DNA of 33,301 nucleotides. It comes from an uncultured Bacteroidota bacterium. Lineage in GTDB: Bacteria > Bacteroidota > Bacteroidia > Bacteroidales > P3. The stretch spans positions 1 to 33,301 of the forward strand of contig CADBDA010000021.1 in the NCBI GenBank assembly GCA_902793295.1, given 5' to 3'. The translations under genes and the position numbers were made by a program. Of this stretch, positions 23,336 through 31,352 are shown piece by piece; within the stretch, counting starts at the first letter, position 1; the number at the start of each line of letters is the position of its first letter. A model generated the notes under the pieces. That model searched no databases. It was not told the DNA's origin and saw only the letters and a list, made by a program, of their open reading frames with translations.

Positions 23336-24607
23336 ATGACAGAGAAAGATAATTTCCAAGATTTCCACGATCTCGCGAAGCGGGAGGCAATTGCGTTTGC
23401 CAAAGAGCATATCAATGACGACCCGCTTGAGCTGTTGCTGCACAAACAACGCTATCCGAACGTAGACGTAGCGTTTGCCGTTCAGCAGATTGAAGGGTGG
23501 CGGACTGCGCGAGAGAAATGGCCGTCGCTGCTGGATTACGACGACTACCTCTACCCTCCCCGACTGAACCGCGAGCAAGCATCGTCGGAAGAGACCGCCA
23601 ACCATAAAGCAGACATCATTCTGAGTCTATACGGCGAAAGGCATCATCCGTTGAGCGTCGCCGACCTGACGGGCGGAATGGGAATAGACAGCATTGCCTT
23701 TGCGAAGATGCCAGACACAGAAGTCGACTATGCGGAATGCAACGTCGAACTGAGCCGTCTGATGGAGCACAACTGCAGCGCTCTCGGGCTGAACAACATT
23801 GCGGTACACTGCGGCGACGGCATTGAATGGCTCCGCGACAGCAAAAGAAAATACCATATAATATTTATTGATCCCGCGCGTAGAGACACCCACGGCAAGA
23901 AGGTGGCCGCTTTCGAGGACTGCACGCCCAACATTTTGGAGCACAAGGCAGTGTTGACCGAGCACTGCGACTTTCTGATGGTCAAAGCGTCGCCAATGAT
24001 GGACATTGACAAGGGGATAGCGCAACTAGGCAACGTCAGCGACGTATATGTGGTAGCCGTCAAAGGCGAGTGCAAAGAGCTGCTGTTTCTGTGCGGTGGT
24101 CAGCGAGAAGAGCCCCTGATACACTGTCAGAACATCATCCCTGGCGACAGCATCTATAGCAACGACCCCTTCACGCGAAGCCAAGAAGCGCAGGCCGAGG
24201 CCGTATATTGCACATCCGTAGGGCGCTATATCTATGAGCCCGATGCATCGCTGATGAAAGGCGGGCCATACAAACTGCTGAGTGACGAATGGGGGATGCA
24301 GAAACTGGCAAGAAACACCCACCTATACACCAGCGACAACTATCACGGATGGATGGGACGCACCTTCTGTGTGCTGAAAGAAGTATCGCCCAACAAGAAA
24401 GCCATTGCCGCGCTCATCCCTGGCGGCAAAGCCCACGTGATAGTGAGGAACTATCCTGCACGAGCCGAAGAACTGCAACGGCAATTTGGGCTGAAAGAAG
24501 GAGGAGACCTGTTTGTCATTGCCACCACCGTTGGCACCCAAAAGACCAGTTTTGTCTGTTGCGAGCCCAAAAATTATCAACAATTTTTGGAAGAAATGAA
24601 CAAATAA
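23336..24607 (+). CDS. THUMP-like class I SAM-dependent methyltransferase
   Basis: A 423-residue protein. Residues 1-100 are a helical N-terminal domain (LHKQRYP, AVQQIEGWRTAREKWP). A Rossmann methyltransferase core follows, with the SAM-binding motif DLTGGMGID at 110-118, an acidic strand end at DYAECN (131-136) and DPARR at 179-183 in the catalytic position. The C-terminal part (about 300-423) fits the ferredoxin-like/THUMP-like pair described for the PG_1098 family of Porphyromonas. Such proteins are thought to methylate RNA; the target is unknown. Its stop lies two bases before the -33 box of the rplM promoter. Confidence 0.82.
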   Translation: MTEKDNFQDFHDLAKREAIAFAKEHINDDPLELLLHKQRYPNVDVAFAVQQIEGWRTAREKWPSLLDYDDYLYPPRLNREQASSEETANHKADIILSLYGERHHPLSVADLTGGMGIDSIAFAKMPDTEVDYAECNVELSRLMEHNCSALGLNNIAVHCGDGIEWLRDSKRKYHIIFIDPARRDTHGKKVAAFEDCTPNILEHKAVLTEHCDFLMVKASPMMDIDKGIAQLGNVSDVYVVAVKGECKELLFLCGGQREEPLIHCQNIIPGDSIYSNDPFTRSQEAQAEAVYCTSVGRYIYEPDASLMKGGPYKLLSDEWGMQKLARNTHLYTSDNYHGWMGRTFCVLKEVSPNKKAIAALIPGGKAHVIVRNYPARAEELQRQFGLKEGGDLFVIATTVGTQKTSFVCCEPKNYQQFLEEMNK

Positions 24608-24608
24608 A

Positions 24609-24640
24609 TTTGGTCAGTTTCAAAAAAGTATGTAATTTTG
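24609..24640 (+). promoter_or_regulatory. Promoter of the rplM ribosomal operon
   Basis: TTTG (24609-24612), 20 bases, then TAATTTTG (24633-24640) followed by CA: an exact match to both Bacteroidota promoter boxes. It starts immediately after the methyltransferase stop codon and leaves a leader of roughly 185 bases before rplM. Confidence 0.8.
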
Positions 24641-24647
24641 CACCCTC

Positions 24648-24832
24648 TTAAAATGGTGCGTGAAGAGATGATTACCCGTTCAATATCTTCAGTGCCAGAT
24701 GGATAGGATTGTGTTATGGTCATCCGTCAACCATAGGATAGGACTAGAAATCAAGAGAAAGTAACAGGAATCGGACATCACTCTTGGTGACAGAAGAGAC
24801 CAAAAGTTAAGAACATCATCGTAAAAAATAAA
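24648..24832 (+). promoter_or_regulatory. Long structured leader of rplM-rpsI
   Basis: The region between the predicted transcription start and the rplM ATG has no open frame. TATGGT (24715-24720) and ACCATA (24730-24735) form a hairpin. GAAGAGA (24662-24668) can pair imperfectly with TATCTTC (24684-24690). GGATAGGA-type words occur twice. Such leaders before ribosomal protein genes often bind the encoded protein; here that is an inference, and no known leader family was recognised. Confidence 0.4.
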
Positions 24833-25288
24833 ATGAGTACATTAAGTTACAAAACAGTATCGGCCAACAAGAACACCGTTCAGAAAGAATGGGTATTGGT
24901 TGACGCAGAGGGACAGACGGTAGGCCGTCTGGCAACGCGCGTAGCCAACATTCTGAGAGGAAAAACGAAGCCCAGCTTCACCCCGCATGTTGATTGCGGA
25001 GACAACGTCATCATCATCAATGCAGAGAAGATAGTCTTCACTGGCAAGAAGATGACCGACAAGATTTACCAGCGCTACACGGGCTATCCCGGAGGACAGC
25101 GAGAGACGACACCCGCGAAGGTGCTTGCGACCCATCCGGAGCGTGTTTTGGAGCACGCCATTCGCGGCATGCTTCCGAAGAACAGACTGGGAGACCAGCT
25201 GTATCGCAATCTGTATGTGTATGCCGGCAACGAGCATCCGCATCAGGCCCAGAACCCGAAAGTTATCAACATTAACGACATAAGATAG
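24833..25288 (+). CDS. rplM: 50S ribosomal protein L13
   Basis: A 151-residue protein that binds 23S rRNA early in large-subunit assembly. Family features are [21 protein letters not shown] near the start, [22 protein letters not shown], then [11 protein letters not shown] and [20 protein letters not shown]. Length is slightly above the 142 of E. coli, as usual in the phylum. The rpsI ATG lies 5 bases after the stop, the standard L13-S9 pair. Confidence 0.97.
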   Translation: MSTLSYKTVSANKNTVQKEWVLVDAEGQTVGRLATRVANILRGKTKPSFTPHVDCGDNVIIINAEKIVFTGKKMTDKIYQRYTGYPGGQRETTPAKVLATHPERVLEHAIRGMLPKNRLGDQLYRNLYVYAGNEHPHQAQNPKVININDIR

Positions 25289-25293
25289 TAGCA

Positions 25294-25683
25294 ATGGAGC
25301 AAGTAATCAACACTATAGGAAGAAGAAAGACTGCTGTTGCCCGCATATATATGAAGCCGGGTAGCGGTAAAATCACCGTCAACAACAGAGATTATAAGGA
25401 ATATTTCCCGACCGGTCCGCTACAGTTCATCGTGAACCAGGCCTTCCAGATTGTGGATGCCGAAGGCAAATGGGATGTCAAAGCCAACCTTGACGGTGGT
25501 GGAATCACCGGCCAGGCCGAGGCACTGAGAATGGCCATTGCCCGTGCGCTTTGCGAGAACAACGCCGAGGATCGTCCTGCACTGAAGAGCAAGAGCCTTC
25601 TGATGCGTGACCCACGTATGGTTGAGCGTAAGAAACCCGGTCAGCCGAAGGCCCGTAAACGCTTCCAGTTCAGCAAACGTTAG
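25294..25683 (+). CDS. rpsI: 30S ribosomal protein S9
   Basis: A 129-residue basic protein of the small-subunit head; its C-terminal tail reaches the P-site tRNA. Clear features are IGRRKTAVARIYMKPGSGKITVN in the N-terminal part, GGGITGQAEALRMAIARAL in the middle and the Lys/Arg tail PKARKRFQFSKR ending in the invariant KR. It is cotranscribed with rplM. A 412-base gap separates it from rpsB, so whether rpsB-tsf belongs to the same transcript is uncertain. Confidence 0.97.
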   Translation: MEQVINTIGRRKTAVARIYMKPGSGKITVNNRDYKEYFPTGPLQFIVNQAFQIVDAEGKWDVKANLDGGGITGQAEALRMAIARALCENNAEDRPALKSKSLLMRDPRMVERKKPGQPKARKRFQFSKR

Positions 25684-25689
25684 TATTGT

Positions 25690-25955
25690 ATTGTCACAGC
25701 CGGAGGCATCCGGAGTTGCAGTTGGGAAGGGCGGCAAAGCACTTGCAGCCTAACCGACCAGGCAGAACCGGAGCACGTGCGACAGGTCAAGGGACTTGCA
25801 AGTTGCGAGTCGGCTGCAGCGAATATGCAGCATAGGAAGCCTGACGCAGCCTGAAGGGGACTGGCGAGACCACCTGTTTGCGGCAAGCGCCATCAGATAG
25901 CGATATTGCAGCGAGCAGACGGCATTGGCAGTTTCGCGGCTGGAGCAGCACTGAG
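25690..25955. repeat. Degenerate ~9-10-base repeat region, TTGCAG type
   Basis: Between rpsI and rpsB the words TTGCAG, GCAGC, GGCAG, TTGCAAGTTGCGAG and related forms recur at intervals of roughly 9-10 bases or multiples. The 10-mer AGTTGCGAGT (25801-25810) is shared with 18131-18140. No credible gene is seen: the short minus-strand frames here are Ser/Gln/Leu-rich translations of the repeat. Confidence 0.5.
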
Positions 25956-26095
25956 AAAAAAAAAATCACAGTTTAGTATCCAAATTGCAGGGACTCTGTC
26001 CGGTTGACAGTTTGACGGCACAGGACCGTTGAAAAACCGGGCCCGAAGGACTACCCTGCGATTGGTAAACAAGGAACGTAAACAACAATAAAAAA
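25956..26095 (+). promoter_or_regulatory. rpsB leader with paired segments
   Basis: Just before rpsB, CCGGTT (26000-26005) can pair with AACCGG (26035-26040), enclosing ACGG (26015-26018) paired with CCGT (26026-26029). GGAC (25991-25994) and GTCC (25998-26001) make a further small option. This could be an S2-responsive leader by analogy with rpsB leaders in other phyla. No clear TAnnTTTG promoter was found in the gap. Confidence 0.35.
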
Positions 26096-26920
26096 ATGAC
26101 AGAATTAAAATTCGAAGACCTGCTTGAAGCAGGATGCCACTTTGGCCACCTCAAGAGAAAATGGAATCCGAAAATGGCTCCCTATATTTTCAAGGAGCAC
26201 AACGGTATTCACGTTATTGACCTTCAGAAGACCATTGCCAAAGCCGACGAGGCTGCAGCAGCGCTGAAGCAGATTGCCAAGAGCGGCAAGAAAGTACTTT
26301 TCGTTGCCACGAAGAAACAGGCAAAAGACGTCGTCGCCGAGATGGTGAAGGCTGTTGACATGCCTTTCGTCACCGAGCGTTGGCCTGGCGGTATGCTGAC
26401 CAACTTCACCACGATCCGCAAGGCCGTGAAGAAGATGAACGCCCTGGATCAAATGATGCACGACAAGGACTTCAACAATATCTCCAAACGTGAGCGTCTG
26501 CAGGTGCAGCGTGAGCGTGCCAAATTGGACAAGAACCTTGGCAGCATTGCCGACCTGACCCGTCTGCCGAGTGCGCTGTTTGTTGTTGACATCAACAAGG
26601 AGCATATTGCCGTGGCCGAGGCCCGCAGACTGAACATCCCCACCTTTGCATTGGTCGACACCAACTGCAACCCTGACCTGATCGATTTCCCGATTCCCGC
26701 CAACGATGATGCTTCGAAATCGATTGCCGCCATTCTGAAATACATGGTGGAAGCCATCCAGGAAGGACTCAACGAGCGCATGCTTGACAAAGAGAACAAC
26801 GTGGAAGAGGAGAAGGGTGAAGAAGAAGTGGAGAACATGGAAGAAGGCAAGAGCGAGAGCCACGAAGAAGGCCGTCCTCGTCGTCCGAGAAGAAAGAGCA
26901 ATGCTACAACCAAAGAATAA
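26096..26920 (+). CDS. rpsB: 30S ribosomal protein S2
   Basis: A 274-residue small-subunit protein. The start LKFEDLLEAGCHFGHLKRKWNPKM, the IDLQKT motif, ERWPGGMLTNF and the PTFALVDTNCNPDLIDFPIPANDDA stretch are standard S2. From about residue 231 it carries a highly charged tail: a Glu-rich part (VEEEKGEEEVENMEEG) and then an Arg/Lys-rich part (RPRRPRRK). This tail of about 44 residues is absent from the E. coli protein; variable charged tails are known among S2 proteins. It ends 12 bases before tsf, the usual rpsB-tsf pair. Confidence 0.97.
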   Translation: MTELKFEDLLEAGCHFGHLKRKWNPKMAPYIFKEHNGIHVIDLQKTIAKADEAAAALKQIAKSGKKVLFVATKKQAKDVVAEMVKAVDMPFVTERWPGGMLTNFTTIRKAVKKMNALDQMMHDKDFNNISKRERLQVQRERAKLDKNLGSIADLTRLPSALFVVDINKEHIAVAEARRLNIPTFALVDTNCNPDLIDFPIPANDDASKSIAAILKYMVEAIQEGLNERMLDKENNVEEEKGEEEVENMEEGKSESHEEGRPRRPRRKSNATTKE

Positions 26921-26932
26921 GGAGAAAAGACA

Positions 26933-27922
26933 ATGGCAAATATCACTGCAAAACAGGTTAACGAACTGCGCCAGCTGACTGGTGTAGGAATGATGGACTG
27001 CAAGAAAGCGCTGGTGGAATGCGACGGTGACGTCCAGAAAGCCATCGAGCTGCTGCGTCAGAAAGGCCAAAAGATGGCCGCCAAGAGAGCCGACCGCGAC
27101 GCCAACGAAGGTTGCGTTTTGGCCAAGAGCAACGGCAAGTATGGTGCCATCATCATGCTGAGCTGCGAGACCGACTTTGTGGCCACGAATGCTGACTTTG
27201 TGGCATTCACGAACAGCATCATTGACACTGCCATGGCCAACCACCTGATGACCAAAGAGCAGGTGATGGATATGGAGCTGAACGGACGCAAGGTGAGTGA
27301 CAACATCACGGATCAGATTGCCAAGATTGGTGAGAAGATCGAGTTGGCCCACTTTGAAGCCATCGAAGCCGAGGCCGTGTATGCCTACATCCATCCGGGC
27401 AACCGCATGGCCAGCATCGCCGGCATGAACAAGAGCGGTTATGACGAAGTAGGACACAACGTTGCCATGCAGGTTGTGGCCATGCGTCCTGTGGCTCTAG
27501 ACGAGGCCAGCGTACCGCAGAGCGTCATTGACAGCGAGCTGAATGTGTACCGCGAGAAGACCAAGGAAGAGCTGATTGGCAAGGCTGTTGACGCCGCCCT
27601 GAAGAAAGCCGGTATCAACCCCGCCCACGTGGACAGCGAAGACCATATCAATTCGAATATGGCCAAGGGCTGGATCACCGAGGAGCAGGCCAAGATGGCC
27701 CGCGAGATCAAGGAGAAAGTTGCTGCCGAGACTGCCAGCACCCTTCCCGAGGCCAAGATTGAGAACATTGCCAAAGGTCGTTTGAACAAGTTCTTCCAGG
27801 AGAACACCCTGATGAACCAGGAGTATATCATGGAGAGCAAGGTCAGCGTGAAGGACTTCATCGCCCGCACTGACAAAGATCTGAAATGCACTGGATTCAA
27901 ACGTCTTGAGCTTGGTGCTTAA
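26933..27922 (+). CDS. tsf: Translation elongation factor Ts
   Basis: A 329-residue factor that recycles EF-Tu by exchanging GDP for GTP. The N-terminal UBA-like domain holds LRQLTGVGMMDCKKALVEC (about residues 12-30). The core reads CETDFVATN, the signature that contacts EF-Tu. The end of the protein (KVSVKDFIARTDKDL) is also typical. It is longer than the E. coli factor (283) through an insertion in the core, a length seen elsewhere in the phylum. It forms an operon with rpsB and is followed by a strong terminator 29 bases after the stop. Confidence 0.97.
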   Translation: MANITAKQVNELRQLTGVGMMDCKKALVECDGDVQKAIELLRQKGQKMAAKRADRDANEGCVLAKSNGKYGAIIMLSCETDFVATNADFVAFTNSIIDTAMANHLMTKEQVMDMELNGRKVSDNITDQIAKIGEKIELAHFEAIEAEAVYAYIHPGNRMASIAGMNKSGYDEVGHNVAMQVVAMRPVALDEASVPQSVIDSELNVYREKTKEELIGKAVDAALKKAGINPAHVDSEDHINSNMAKGWITEEQAKMAREIKEKVAAETASTLPEAKIENIAKGRLNKFFQENTLMNQEYIMESKVSVKDFIARTDKDLKCTGFKRLELGA

Positions 27923-27951
27923 TACAAAGCAAGAATCATCCCAAAAGAAAG

Positions 27952-27985
27952 GAGCGGTTGTGTGAATGCGCAACCGCTCTTTTTT
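27952..27985 (+). terminator. Terminator after tsf, abutting rnhA
   Basis: GAGCGGTTG (27952-27960) pairs with CAACCGCTC (27971-27979) around a 10-base loop, followed by six T. The rnhA start codon lies only 12 bases beyond the T tract, so this hairpin either ends the rpsB-tsf message or sits in the rnhA leader as an attenuator. Confidence 0.9.
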
Positions 27986-27997
27986 CAGATATATGAC

Positions 27998-28669
27998 ATG
28001 GCAAAGAAACAGAAATACTATGTAGTATGGCAAGGCAACCGACCGGGGATATACGAAAGCTGGGCGGAGTGTGAGAAGCAGATCAAAGGCGTTGCCGGAG
28101 CGAAGTACAAGTCGTACGAGAGCCGCACGTTGGCGGAGCAAGCCTTCCGGATAGGGCCCGATCTAGCCGCCTCGGTAGTCGAGCGACAGACCAAGGGAGA
28201 ATCGATACTGACGGTGGACGATATGGGCATGACGCAGGTGCGACAGGACGTCCAAGGGCCCAAGCCAGAGTTGGACGCCATCGCCGTCGACGCCGCCTGC
28301 AGCGGCAATCCCGGAGTGATGGAATACCAAGGAGTGTATGTAGCCAGCCACACCCAGCTGTTCCACTTCAAAGCCCCTGTAGGGACGAACAATATCGGAG
28401 AGTTTCTCGCCATAGTCCACGGACTGGCCTATCTGAAGAAGCACAACATGAAACAGATCCTCTATTCAGACTCGGTGAACGCCATCAACTGGGTACGGGC
28501 GAAGCAATGCCGGACCAAGCTAGCCCTGACGCCCGACACGGAGAAGCTGTACGACATCATACGACGCGCCGAGGCATGGCTGCACAACAACAGCTACAGC
28601 ACCGAGATAAGGAAATGGGACACCGACCACTGGGGCGAGATACCCGCCGACTTCGGGAGAAAGGGATGA
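27998..28669 (+). CDS. rnhA: Ribonuclease HI with viroplasmin-type N-terminal domain
   Basis: A 223-residue enzyme that cuts the RNA strand of RNA-DNA hybrids. Residues 5-50 are a caulimovirus viroplasmin-like domain (YYVVWQGNRPGIYESWAEC, then YKSYESRTLAEQAF), which binds hybrids. The RNase H domain follows at about 93-220 with the acidic set Asp98 (AVDAACSGNPG), Glu135 (GEFLA), Asp158 (YSDS) and Asp218 (ADFGRK). The ATG at 27998 is preferred; an in-frame GTG at 27962 would start inside the terminator loop. A promoter between the terminator and the start is not visible, so how the gene is transcribed is unclear. Confidence 0.92.
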   Translation: MAKKQKYYVVWQGNRPGIYESWAECEKQIKGVAGAKYKSYESRTLAEQAFRIGPDLAASVVERQTKGESILTVDDMGMTQVRQDVQGPKPELDAIAVDAACSGNPGVMEYQGVYVASHTQLFHFKAPVGTNNIGEFLAIVHGLAYLKKHNMKQILYSDSVNAINWVRAKQCRTKLALTPDTEKLYDIIRRAEAWLHNNSYSTEIRKWDTDHWGEIPADFGRKG

Positions 28670-28924
28670 TCGAACCTATCGACCCATTGTTGTATTGTGT
28701 TTTTTCATTGTTTCATCATCAAGCATCGACAAAAAAGACAAGATAGCATCCATGGCCTTATGTTCAACATAGCATTTCCATGAACCGACCATCCTTTTTG
28801 GGATTCCAAGCGCCAACGGTCAATTCAATAGCAAAACGAGATCCCTATAAAATATATCAACCAATATCCAGTCATCAGCAATCATTAACTATTTAATTCA
28901 TTTTAGCAGTTGAATACACGGGAG
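28670..28924. other. Gene-free stretch before prmC
   Basis: About 255 AT-rich bases without a credible gene, RNA fold or terminator. It includes a small palindrome (TATGTT-C-AACATA). The prmC promoter must lie here or upstream, but no TAnnTTTG match stands out. Confidence 0.4.
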
Positions 28925-29815
28925 ATGCATATTGCCTCGAATCGGGTACGCGATATTGAGCGTTACTGTCACCAAGAGCTGGACGAGCTGTACGGAGCGT
29001 CCGAAGTGAAGGCCATGGTGCGGATGCTATTCGAAGCCTTTGTAGGATGGGACATGGCCATGCTGCTATCGCGCAGGGAAGAGACGGTGGACCAATCCGA
29101 CCTGCTACGTTTCCACTGGGCCGTGGAGGATCTGAAGCGGTGGCGCCCGATACAGCAGATCATCGGCTGGACGACGTTTTGCGGCTGTCGGATAGCGGTG
29201 GACGAGCACACCCTGATACCCCGACCGGAGACGGAGGAGATCGTGGAGCATATTCTATCCACCTATGGAGACCAAGCCCCACGCCGCGTAGCAGACCTTT
29301 GCACAGGAAGCGGATGCATCGCCATCGCATTGGCGAATCGATGGCCCGAGGCGACAGTCATCGCCGTCGACTACTCGGAGGAGGCGCTGACTGTAGCCCA
29401 ACGTAACGCTGCGGAGAACGGAGTATCCGTGCAGTTTGTGCGAGCCAACCTGCTCAGCGAGGGATGGGAAGCGGCACTTCCCCCCCACCCTTTCGACCTT
29501 CTAGTCAGCAATCCGCCATACGTGCGGGACAGCGAACGCACGGCGATGAGGAGAAATGTCACAGAATACGAACCCGCGATGGCGTTATTTGTCCCCGACG
29601 AGACACCGCTGGTGTTCTACAAATCGATAGCGCGGTTTGCGCAGCGGCGGCTGGCGACAGACGGAATGGGGGTAGTGGAGATTAACGAATCGCTGGGCAA
29701 AGAAACCGCAGCCATGTTCGAATCCACCGGATTCAACACAGCGATAGCAAAAGACTTCCGAGGGAAAGAGAGAGCAGTGACGATACATCCGAAAAAAGGA
29801 TGTTATAACCAATAA
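28925..29815 (+). CDS. prmC: Peptide chain release factor N5-glutamine methyltransferase
   Basis: A 296-residue SAM-dependent enzyme that methylates the Gln of the GGQ motif in release factors RF1 and RF2, needed for efficient termination. The helical N-terminal domain covers about 1-75. The conserved LIPRPETEE (97-105) precedes the Rossmann core with DLCTGSG (124-130), IAVDYSEEA, and the catalytic NPPY (196-199). The ATG at 28925 is preferred over an in-frame TTG 15 bases upstream. The gene is followed after 32 bases by the DUF2156 gene and may be cotranscribed with it. Confidence 0.93.
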   Translation: MHIASNRVRDIERYCHQELDELYGASEVKAMVRMLFEAFVGWDMAMLLSRREETVDQSDLLRFHWAVEDLKRWRPIQQIIGWTTFCGCRIAVDEHTLIPRPETEEIVEHILSTYGDQAPRRVADLCTGSGCIAIALANRWPEATVIAVDYSEEALTVAQRNAAENGVSVQFVRANLLSEGWEAALPPHPFDLLVSNPPYVRDSERTAMRRNVTEYEPAMALFVPDETPLVFYKSIARFAQRRLATDGMGVVEINESLGKETAAMFESTGFNTAIAKDFRGKERAVTIHPKKGCYNQ

Positions 29816-29847
29816 GACAGACACCATCACCGCAAGAAAACCATTTG

Positions 29848-30786
29848 ATGAACGCAAAGAGCGACCACACCCAACTGAACTTCAGAGCTGTAACCGTTGC
29901 AGACCGACAAGCGATACAAGCCATAGGGCTGCATAGCGGCAGACGCAACTGCAACAACACCTTTGCCAACCTAATAGGATGGCAGACTGTGCTCAGCACA
30001 GAGATATGCCTGCTAGACGATGTGTTTGTCACACGCTATCTGTTCGGGCGTCGGCATCCGGCCTACATCATCAATGCCGCGACGGTGCCCGACGACGCCC
30101 TCATCATGGCATTGCGCCGACGCGCCAAAGAAGAAGACGGCGACGGCAAGCTGCGGCTGAACGCCGTAGAAGACGCATGGGCCGAGGTGCTGAAAGCACG
30201 CTACGGAGCGACAGTCAGTGTGGAGCCCCTGCGAGACAGCTACGACTACATCTACCGACGGGAAGCACTGGAACAGTTGCAAGGCAAAGAGCTGAAGGCC
30301 AAGCGGAACCACGTGAACAAATTCCTCAGCCAGCATCCAGACTACCACTACAGAGAGCTCGTTCCAGACGATTTTGACGCCTGTCAGAAGCTCACACAAC
30401 AATGGCGTGAAGAGGTGCACCACGACAACCCCTGGTACGGCGACACGATAGCGTCCGAGCACGAGATGATAGAACGTGTGTTCCAGCACTGGGACGGTTT
30501 GGGGATGTATGGCGGCGTGATTATCGTAGAAGGGCGCATTGTAGCGTTCAGCTGCGGAGCCGCCGTCACAGACGACACTTTTGACACCATCATAGAGAAA
30601 GCAGACCGCAACATAGACGGCGCCTTCAACATCATCAACCAGCAGTTGGCCATCCACCTGCCGAAGCAATTCCGATACATCAACCGCGAAGAGGATATGG
30701 GTCTTGAAGGACTACGCAAGTCCAAACTCTCGTATCATCCCGAGGCGCTGTTGAGTTACAATATTGTCACCTTTGAAGCCCTATGA
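29848..30786 (+). CDS. DUF2156 (phosphatidylglycerol lysyltransferase-like) protein
   Basis: A 312-residue soluble protein made of two GNAT-like halves, typical of the DUF2156/LPG-synthase C-terminal family without the membrane domain of MprF. Visible landmarks are TFANLIGWQT near 33, the LKAKRNHVNKF segment near 153 and the C-terminal FNIINQQLAIHLP followed by NREEDMGLEGLRKSKLSY, which match the family closely. The family includes aminoacyl-lipid synthases, but for the stand-alone form the substrate is not known. The start is an ATG right after a TTG; the stop overlaps the next GNAT-like gene by 4 bases, so the two acyltransferase-like proteins are probably coexpressed. Confidence 0.82.
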   Translation: MNAKSDHTQLNFRAVTVADRQAIQAIGLHSGRRNCNNTFANLIGWQTVLSTEICLLDDVFVTRYLFGRRHPAYIINAATVPDDALIMALRRRAKEEDGDGKLRLNAVEDAWAEVLKARYGATVSVEPLRDSYDYIYRREALEQLQGKELKAKRNHVNKFLSQHPDYHYRELVPDDFDACQKLTQQWREEVHHDNPWYGDTIASEHEMIERVFQHWDGLGMYGGVIIVEGRIVAFSCGAAVTDDTFDTIIEKADRNIDGAFNIINQQLAIHLPKQFRYINREEDMGLEGLRKSKLSYHPEALLSYNIVTFEAL

Positions 30787-31322
30787 ACATCACACTGCGA
30801 CGAATGACCCCCGCAGATGCGGAAGAGACCATTGACTGGATGACGCGGCAATACAGCTTTGACCGCGAAGAGGTGCGCTGGTGGGTGACGCACCTGCATT
30901 TCAACTGGACGCTGAGCGTCAAGGCCACCGACGAAGGCGGTCAGACGATAGGTCTGCTGAATATGAGCGACTACCGGATAGCCGAGGAGACCGAAGCCAT
31001 TATCGGTGAAGCGCCGGAGCTGCTGGCGCAGCTCGACGCGATGCGATATACAGCCGTATTCTCGTTTATCGTCGCCGAAGGCTACCGACACGTCACCCCA
31101 CTGAGTCACCAGATGCTGATGGAGATATGGGACGAACTGGAGGCGCGGTATGATTTCATCTTTGTTCCAGTGATGCACCGACTGACGACGCACGCCTTCT
31201 GGAAGCGGCGAGGCGCTGTGGAGTTTTTTAGGGATGCGCAATCGGTTTACTACCTGATACCCCTAGGTCCGCGAGCCGAGGAAGTGAAGGCGCTAGTGAC
31301 GCAATCGAAAAAAAATGTGTAA
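30783..31322 (+). CDS. GNAT-like acyltransferase of unknown substrate
   Basis: A 179-residue soluble protein. The opening MNITLRRMTPADAEETIDWM is the usual GNAT first strand and helix. The acetyl-CoA-binding motif (R/Q-x-x-G-x-G/A) is not obvious; the middle region GLLNMSDYRI and the C-terminal HRLTTHAFWKRRGAVEFF resemble the late GNAT strands and helix. It could be a diverged GNAT domain that pairs with the DUF2156 protein it overlaps at ATGA. No substrate can be assigned. There is no clear terminator in the 30 bases before the convergent gene. Confidence 0.6.
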   Translation: MNITLRRMTPADAEETIDWMTRQYSFDREEVRWWVTHLHFNWTLSVKATDEGGQTIGLLNMSDYRIAEETEAIIGEAPELLAQLDAMRYTAVFSFIVAEGYRHVTPLSHQMLMEIWDELEARYDFIFVPVMHRLTTHAFWKRRGAVEFFRDAQSVYYLIPLGPRAEEVKALVTQSKKNV

Positions 31323-31352
31323 TTTTGCACTGCTGAAAGTCCCGCAAACCAA

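Noticed and set aside
26105..27457. A 450-codon minus-strand open frame
   Set aside because: Antisense to rpsB and tsf, both unmistakable.
31320..31327. TAATTTTG followed by CA, a -7-like box on the plus strand
   Set aside because: No -33 box is present and no plus-strand gene follows; it lies at the end of a gene facing a convergent one.
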